Source of the DNA: Adiantum capillus-veneris
Taxonomy: Eukaryota > Streptophyta > Polypodiopsida > Polypodiales > Pteridaceae
Length of the DNA: 64,000 nt
NCBI GenBank assembly: GCA_014529385.2
Contig: CM043946.1
Span: 20,018,077 to 20,082,076 of the forward strand
Direction of reading: 5' to 3'
Of this stretch, positions 56,861 through 64,000 are shown piece by piece. Below the pieces are notes generated by a model that was given only the letters and a program-made list of their open reading frames with translations, was not told the origin of the DNA and did no database searches. A program made the position numbers and the translations under genes. Positions within the stretch are counted from its first letter, which is position 1; every line of letters begins with the position of its first letter.

Positions 56861-58667
56861 CTGATGAAATTTTTCTTGGAGGTGCTACTGGTGCCTGCCA
56901 TGAGCCCCCTTGAGTCCCTTTTAAGCATTATTTCAACAAAAAAATCAAATAGATAGAAAGAAACTCCCTGTGTGGGTTTCAGAGCCTCCGAGCCGTTTTC
57001 AGACTTTTGGAGTGCTTTTCGGCGATGAAATTTCTTGATGTTGGTCTCCATAGCTTCCCGGTCCTTGGGGATCCTTGCCATATGGTTTTTGTCGACTTTG
57101 GCTCCACCGGAGCTCCGTTTGGCAATTTGTCGCTCTAGAAGTGCCCGTGGTTGCGTTTACATGTCTTCGATGACTTGTGGTGGTCTACCACCATAGGACT
57201 TAGTTGTTGATGGTCTAGGAAAGCCGCTCGTGAAGTTTGGTGGCAAACGGACATGCGGTTTGGCCGCGAGAGCTATTTGACGCTTTGTGTGTCTGATGCC
57301 GTTTCTGAAGTTCAGTGCCGCTTTGGGTCACCGTATGGTCATGTGGGCTATATAGACTTGTCGAGCATGTCGAGATTCTCCTACCCATGAGTTTTGGTAG
57401 CATTTGGGCACCTTTCCGTCGATTTCCCATTTGGTGGCCTCTTGCGGGGCTCTAGGAATTAGAGTTTTTCCCGATGGTTTTCTACTGCCTTTGGTCATCC
57501 AAAAGTGGTCTCCTATGCTAGGGTAAACTGCCAATGAAGTCTCATTGCTTTTGGGTTAGCCGTTAGGTGGTCACTTCTACCTGTAGGTCTCTACTGCTCG
57601 CTTTCTGTGTGAACCCTACGGGGACCCTACGCTAGTTTTCGCGACAAAACAACAAACATGCGTGAAAAGCTCAAGGTGGTGAGCCTACCTCTCATGTCTG
57701 GAGCCTGTTGGGTGGTCGTGCGCGTCGTAGAAGCTGCTGGAAGTCCCGTTCACTCTAGGTGGCAGAAGCTCTAAAAGTCAATATAGCCCACATGTCAAAA
57801 GTCAATAGTGGAAATGAGCTTAAAATGAAGTGAAAATTTCTTATAATGGGGGTCCCCGAACCACTTTCCATGAAATTTGACATGTGTTCCCAACTTCTTG
57901 CGAGAGGCGGTTTAGGCTCAAAAATTTCTCGATTTGGACTCCATTTGCCCAGTTTTCGAGAAATTTGACGTTTCGATCAAAATCTGGCAAAAACACGCTT
58001 TCCACTTCATTCTCATAATTGCACCCCCATTGTACCATAGGTTGTCCTATAGTCATTGATCATCCCCATATTTTTTGTTCTTCATTACAACCGTTTTTTG
58101 CCTGCTTTTTGTATTTTTGAAGTTTTTCTGCCGAAAATTAGTAAAATTAAAAGGAAAATAGCAAATTAAACCCAAAAAATCCCCAAAAATCATAATATTT
58201 CAAAAACATCACCGCAAAACACTATATACACTCACATGCAATTTTTATGGCCGGATTTCTCCGTTTTACCAATATTTTGTCCCAAAAATGGCTATTTTTA
58301 CTTATATACACACACCTAGAGGCTTGATTTGGCGTTTGGCCCCATATACTTGTAGATTCATGATGTATAAGGGCATATGTACTTGGGTTAGTCCAAAAAA
58401 ATTTGCAATCAAATGACAACCCTCTAAAATAGTCGAAAAACATGCCCCTTTTTTGCTCTTTCTGCCATTGGGTCCGCATTTGAGAATGCCTCCCCTCTCC
58501 TAGCCGGAGTCCTCCCGGACGATAAGGTATCACCTCGGAGTATGTGCCGTGCATGGGTTAAAAATTCGTGCTAATGCTTGGCCGTGTAATGTGGCCCTAT
58601 ATCATGCATACTCGGTCAATGCATGGAAAAATTAATGATGTGTAAGAGGAGGGTATAAGCAATATGC
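56861..58667 (-). other. Non-coding 3' part of the large element
   Basis: No conserved frame was seen between the tandem repeat and the integrase region. The stretch 58080-58350 is A/T-rich with many A-runs. Confidence 0.5.
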
Positions 58668-61600
58668 TTATTGGCATTCACCATCGAGGTTTCCTATTTG
58701 TTGTTGATTTGGTTGGTGGATTTTCTTTGCAAGTAAAAGTTGTAACTCTACCGCTCTTTGTTTGATTGTCTTTCTTGCAAAAGTCGCTTGGTTTGCCGCG
58801 ACATTCTCATACAAAAATTGTGCAGTGGTTTGTGCATCTGCTTTTTGTGCTGCCTTGGCTTCCGCCCATTTTGTGAGATAGTCCATAGCCACAATGATAT
58901 ATTGGGTATGCGTGCGATATGCAGGGGGTGAAATAGGTCCCACAAAATCAATGCCCCATTTTGCAAATTCCCTTGCTTCTATCATTGGCCGTAGTGGCAT
59001 CTCATCTCTCTTTATCAGCACCTTGGTGCGCTGACATGCGTCACAACGCTTTACAAACTCGTCAGCATCCATATGCAATGTAGGCCACCATATTCCTGCG
59101 GTTAAAACAATTTTTGCCGTCTTATCGCCTGAAAAATGGCCTCCACTTATTCCTCCATGTGCGTGTTCTAGAATCAGAAGGTAGTCACTTTCACTTGCAC
59201 AGATTCTAAGTTGATTGTCCTTTCCTCGGTTATAGAGTTGGTTTCCAATTAACTGAAAGTCACGAGCCTCCAGCTCTATAGTCCTTTTCCGTGCTTTTGT
59301 TATGTTTTCAGGAAATGTCCTTGTTTCTAAGAAATCAATGATATATTGACTCCATGCAAGTGCAACATTTACCTGAAACAATGTTGCATGATCCACTGGT
59401 CGTTTAGCACTACATATAGTACAATTATTAACATAATCATGTGTGTCAGCATACATAGTTGGCCAATAAACCCCTAATTGTTTTAGTCTCTGGTGTGTTT
59501 TCCTTGTTGTACAATGAAATGCACAATCCTGGACATGTGCTTCTTCAAGATAACACTCGAATTCTTCTGGATTTATACATAATCATAGAATTTGGTCCGA
59601 TCCTAGATGATACAGCCGTCCTGCAATCAACTATAAGTTTTTTGTTTGTCGAATTGTTTGTTGTTTGGATTTGTCTTCCTTGTTATCAGACCTCCAAAGG
59701 AAAGAATGTTAACAATTTCCCGAGACCATTTGGGTATCATTTCAATATTGAAAAGATAAGCATCTGGTATGTCATCATCTACTCCTTCATGAGCTTCCCC
59801 GTTGTGCAGTCTTGAAAGATGATCCACCCGTAGATGAGTTTTACCCTTTTTGACTACCACTGTGAAATCAAACTTTAGTAATATAATAAACCAGCGTACA
59901 ATTCTCCCAGTATTGCATGGTCTATTTACCATATACAAAAGAGCTTGGTGATCTGTGAAGAACACAAATTTGTTTGCGAGCAAATAATGCCGAAATTTCT
60001 TTACAGCATAAATCATTCCTAACCCCTCTCTTTCAGTGGTTGTGTAGTTCTTTTCTGCACTGTTTAACTGTCGGCTTGCATAACAAACTAGAAAATCCAT
60101 TGTTCCGTCTCCAGGTTGAGCCAAAATACTCCTGATTGCATATGCAGATACATCAATGTGAACATGGAATATCTTTTTCCAATCTGGTGCTTTAAGTACA
60201 GGTGCTGATACAAGGTTTTCCTTAAGCTTTTGAAATGAAGTTTCACACTCCTCAGTCCAGTCGAAACTGACTAACAAACGATACAGAGGTTGTGTGATGA
60301 CTGCATACATATATATGAATCTTCGATAATATCCGCAGTGTCCCATGAAGGATTGCACTTGTTTCGCGTTAGTAGGCCTGGGCAGGTCTACTATGACTTT
60401 GATTTTGTCTAGGTCAGTGGTTATGCCATTTCTTGAGACAATGTGTCCTAAGATGCGGCCTTGCCTAACCATAAAAATGCACTTTTTTGGGTTAAGACAG
60501 ATTCGATATATTCTGCACTTCTCAAATACCTTTGGTAAATGGTCTATATGTTCTTCTCGTAGAAGAGAGTGGACACAAAGATCATCCATGTATATTTCTA
60601 AGAATATTCTCAGGTATTCTTTGAACGCATGCGTCATTAACCTCTGAATGGTAGCTGGGGTATTAGTTAAGCCAAAAGGCATAATTCTATACGCATATAT
60701 TCCCCATTTTGTGGCAAACGCTGTTTTGTGTTGATCCTCTATTGTAATTGCCAGTTGGTTATACCCTGAAAACCCATTTAAAAAGGAATAAGCCCATTTC
60801 CTGGCCACCCTCTCAAGTACATGTTCTGTGATCGGCAAGGGATAATTATCCCTTATGGTGGCTGCATTTACCTTTTTGAGGTTCACACACACTCGCAGCT
60901 TTCCGTTCTTTTTGGGGACAACCACAATGGGTGACACCCAATCTGTATGCTCGATTTCATAGATGAATTCAGCATCCATTAGCTTGTCAATCTCCTCTTT
61001 GATTCGTATAGCAAATGTGTCATTATATGTATAAGGACGCTATTTGCTAGGTTTGGCATTTGATTTCAAAGGAATTGTATGTTGGCATATCGATGGATCA
61101 ACTCCTTTGAGGTCTTTGTAGGACCATGCAAAACACATCTTTATACTTCTTGAGAAGTTGTGTTAGCATTTCTTCTTCTTCAGGCTCTAATCTAAATCAG
61201 TGGCGATATAGACCGGCTGAGGCTTTTCACCTGGTTCAACGAGGTCTATCCGTTTTGCATTTTTCGGTGCATCGTAAGATTCCTGGTTTATTCTTTCCCT
61301 GACTAGTGTTGTCATTATGATTTTTCTATTCTGGATGGTGAATTCTCGATAGTGTGATGGTACATTCATGTTTCCTTTTTCTGACTCCTCCTTACCATCA
61401 CTTTCTCCCTCAGTAGTCCATACCTCTCATAAAGACCGTTTTAGTTCTTGGTATTTCTTTTTACGCTCCAATTTGGTCCACTCTGGGTCTTTTGTTGTTT
61501 CTTGTTTTGATTTTTGAGATTTTTTTGATTTTGTTTCTGTTTTAGATTTTCGTACTTGTTTTATTTCCTCTTGAGTCCGTTCCCTTCGCACTCTCGAGAA

Positions 61601-62522
61601 TCGTCCTGATATTTGGTCTTTTATACAATCCTCTGCTTTGACAAGCATTAGATAGTGAGTTTTATCTTTTATCTTGCGCATCAGGTTCTCTTTCTTTTTG
61701 TTTTCCGCTTGTTTTCTCCTATAGCATTCCTGGCATCTAGGGTGCTGATTGGCAAAATCATAAAACTTGATATTCTCTGTTTTCTCCCCATGCTCGCTTG
61801 AGCTGTCTGAACACCCATTATCTGCATCGTTATTTACCTCCAGATACTCAGAGGAGTTATAAAACTCTTCTTGTTCTGGTGGTTCTATAATCTCATCTCC
61901 TCCTCGTATAAGGCTTACCATGTAATAGGGTAGCACATCATAGCCATCCTTATCGCAAAATTTTACCGTTGGACTATCCGTAATGGTACAGACATCCAAT
62001 GTTGCTAGTATGTGTTCCCATTCTAAAGGTTCCCAAGCATCTTTAGGAAAAGGCTCCGGAATATAATCCTTATCCTCAATAGCTCTTTCTAAGACGCATT
62101 CCTCTCTTTTTAAGCTCCCACAATGTGAAGCTCCGCACATCCATAGCTCTTTTTGTTGCCCTAACCATGCTGGGAGCTCTGATCCTTGCCAATGTAGCTG
62201 AATCAAACTCTTCCACCGGTGTCTGGTTCACATCTTTGTAACTATGGTCTTTCAGGTGTATTTTGGTTGTAGTCTCGCCATGTCTGAGGTATATGTGATC
62301 GTAACCCCAATCCTGGACCATCTTTAATTGTCTCATGAATGGTCTTCCCAAGATGATCTTGTAATTGTTCTTTTTGTCAAAATCGACTATTGCAAACGTA
62401 TGCTCATACTCGATTCCGCACGAAGTGACAATTACTTTTTCTAAGAGTCCCAAAGGCTTTTCCATAAACCCATCTGCTAGTTGCAATTTCATTCTGGTAG
62501 CTCTCAAAGCCAGTTTTCCCAT
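58668..62522 (-). CDS. pol region of the large element (protease end, RT, RNase H, integrase)
   Basis: Right to left: end of the protease (IILGRPFMRQL), a charged linker with a Cys pair (CQECYRRKQ), RT (60979 leftwards; [37 protein letters not shown]), RNase H (FTDHQALLYMV), then integrase with a doubled zinc-binding region (NCTICSAKRP, then HAHGGISGGHFS and CDACQRT) and the core start WGIDFVGPI. A fossil with a handful of breaks. Confidence 0.88.
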
Positions 62523-64000
62523 TTTTTCCAGATTTCCTTGGTGGCGATAGCGACTCCTGCTCCACTGTCAAGAATAGCTTTGGAAACTACTCCTTGGAAT
62601 TCTACTGGTAGCATGGTGTTTCCATCTTCTCCCTCACAATACTCTCCAACTTTGTTTAAAGGTACTGACCTAGTGTTTAGTTGAGGCCTGTCCAATTCTC
62701 TGATCTCTTCTTGAAGCTTTGTGGTGGGGGGTCTTTTACTCCAAATTTTTCTAAGCATTTGCCTACAGTGGTCCACATGTTTGGTCGTAACCTCAGGAGT
62801 TCGGCTAATGTGATCGTGCATGCCACAGGGGTGGACAATAACTCAATCAACTCTTGTGAATCCATCACTCTATTAGAAGAAAGTCTTTGAGATGGGATTG
62901 CTCTCACCTCAGACTTGGCTTCATACTCTCCTAGGTAAAAGGGTAGAGTTTTCAGCGAGTTTGGTTGGCTGTGCCGCGAACTAATTGATCCCTGCTCTCC
63001 CCCGTACGAATGTATATCAAAGTTCATTTGTGATCTTGCCTCAAATTATTCAATAGGAGCTAAGATCTCATTTTTCTCTTTTCTCGTGCTACTCATGTGG
63101 TAACTCACCCTGTTAGCTTCGTTGGCGTCACGGATTTGCTTCCATAGGTCATCTAGACCGTTACAATCCTTACCCATTTCTACCAATATTTTAGGTTGAA
63201 ACCCGTCACTTGTCTCATCTGTTGTATTTGACACTAGGATAGGCTCTCCCCTAGACTCAGAGGCATTCGTGAGTCTTTCCTTCGTTTCTACTTGTTTCTC
63301 TAAAGTTGGTTTGATAGGGGTTGGTACTTCATGCCAACTTGCAGGTTTACCAAGCGGTTTTTCTATCAAGGATTGAGTTGTTTCAATCATCTTTTTACAC
63401 ATTTTCAACCTCTGTTTTTCTATTTCAGGATATGGATAAGTCATCCATCTTTGCTCTTGGGTTTGGTTGTTTTAAGTCTGGATTTGGAAGCTTTTAAAAG
63501 TGCATCTAACTGCTCATTTACCTTTTCTACCAGCATTGATCCTCCTGATCCTGTACTTTTGGGTTCCGCTATTTCCTTGGGTGTTATGGTTGCCGCAGTG
63601 TGTGAGCTTAGATTAGCTAGATCCTCCAACCGCTCTAATCTATCCTTTGTGTATTTTAACTCCTCGGATAGAGCCATTTTCTCTCGTTCTCTCTTGGCTT
63701 TCATACGCGTCTTTCTATCTTTCCAAGTGCTTCTATGATTCTTCCTTTCTAAACTTGGGGCATCGGTTTTTGGCTCTTCAGTTATGGGTTCTTTTGTCAT
63801 TCTTTGAGATTGGGCTCCTGTCATTGCCTGAATAGGTATTATTGTCTCGTTTTCTGACCCTCCACTGGAAGGCACTACTTCCAGCATGTTCAAGGTAGTT
63901 TGTGCTCCTTTGCTCGGTTTCTTAGGGCAATCCGGAATCAAATGAGTAACTCCGCACTTGGTGCAATATGCGTTGACTCTAATGATTTCATCATGAGGAC
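62504..64000 (-). CDS. gag and protease start of the large element, runs off right edge
   Basis: At the edge is a CCHC-type knuckle (CTKCGVTHLIPDC). A Ser/Lys/Glu-rich linker with coiled coil follows (63941-63441; KDRLERLEDLANLSSHTA), then two further - strand frames (63444-63046, 63027-62677) and the protease active-site region (AILDSGAGVAIATKEIW, about 62560-62510). Only the C-terminal part of gag is inside the window. Confidence 0.75.

Larger units (their letters stand above)
51444..64000 (-). mobile_element. Large Ty3/gypsy element (non-chromoviral type), runs off right edge
   Basis: Right to left: gag with CCHC knuckle (from the edge to about 62820), protease (about 62700-62080), charged linker (62206-61427), RT/RNase H (about 61180-59627), integrase region (59456-58668), a non-coding part with a palindromic tandem repeat (55990-56860), an extra reading-frame block (55814-52419), a polypurine tract (about 52367-52385) and a 3' LTR (51444-52366). 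The left flank AGTAC would be the target duplication; the 5' LTR lies beyond 64000. The RT style (LRIFLEIYMDDLCVHS) and the extra 3' reading frames suggest the Athila/Tat side of Ty3/gypsy. Broken, but with fewer breaks than the other elements. Confidence 0.9.

Overview
The window is a stretch of plant nuclear DNA, most likely from a fern or another seedless vascular plant. The evidence is the GT-AG introns, the abundant Ty3/gypsy LTR elements primed by initiator tRNA-Met, a fern-style PPR pseudogene, and transposase-like proteins of types I associate with fern and moss genomes. I see no clearly intact host gene. Assignment to ferns is inference from family resemblance.

Layout. 1-1153 (-): end of a decayed zinc-finger transposase-like gene running off the left edge. 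1154-3450: microsatellites and a hairpin-forming satellite. 3451-9200 (+): an 11-exon pseudogene that appears to join a ParB-like N-terminus to a beta-class N4/N6 DNA methyltransferase-like C-terminus. Its second intron holds a solo LTR (4448-6050) with perfect 5-bp target duplications, and its 3' end is partly duplicated (to 10170). 10300-14805 (+): 3' half of a gypsy element with a 2-kb LTR. 14806-18900: GC-rich hairpin DNA, an unrecognised coiled-coil pseudogene and a GTAC-rich tract. 18930-20070 (+): a decayed transposase. 20254-29350 (-): an old gypsy element of the same LTR family, itself hit by a second solo LTR (25122-26721). 29600-32106 (-): a small non-autonomous LTR element. 32656-34690: gag-like and acidic remnants. 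36411-38045 (+): a 1.6-kb LTR element that carries the C-terminal part of a host LUSTR/CAND-type seven-transmembrane receptor gene. 41010-47990 (+): a PPR pseudogene split by a 5.8-kb chromovirus-like element with 122-bp LTRs (41664-47444, -), which in turn carries a 257-bp MITE (42212-42468). 49137-50895: a recent 879-bp tandem duplication whose unit contains two SINE-like copies. 51444 to the right edge (-): a large Ty3/gypsy element with gag, protease, RT/RNase H, a doubled HHCC integrase domain, a palindrome-bearing 285-bp tandem repeat and an extra coiled-coil reading-frame block.

How it fits together. The region reads as stacked insertions: elements into introns, into a PPR gene and into each other. 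The order can be read from target duplications. The most unusual content is the ParB-like/DNA methyltransferase-like gene, which has eukaryotic introns but bacterial or phage-style domains. Next comes the captured receptor fragment in a tiny LTR element. The LTR elements are treated here as fossils and only outlined.
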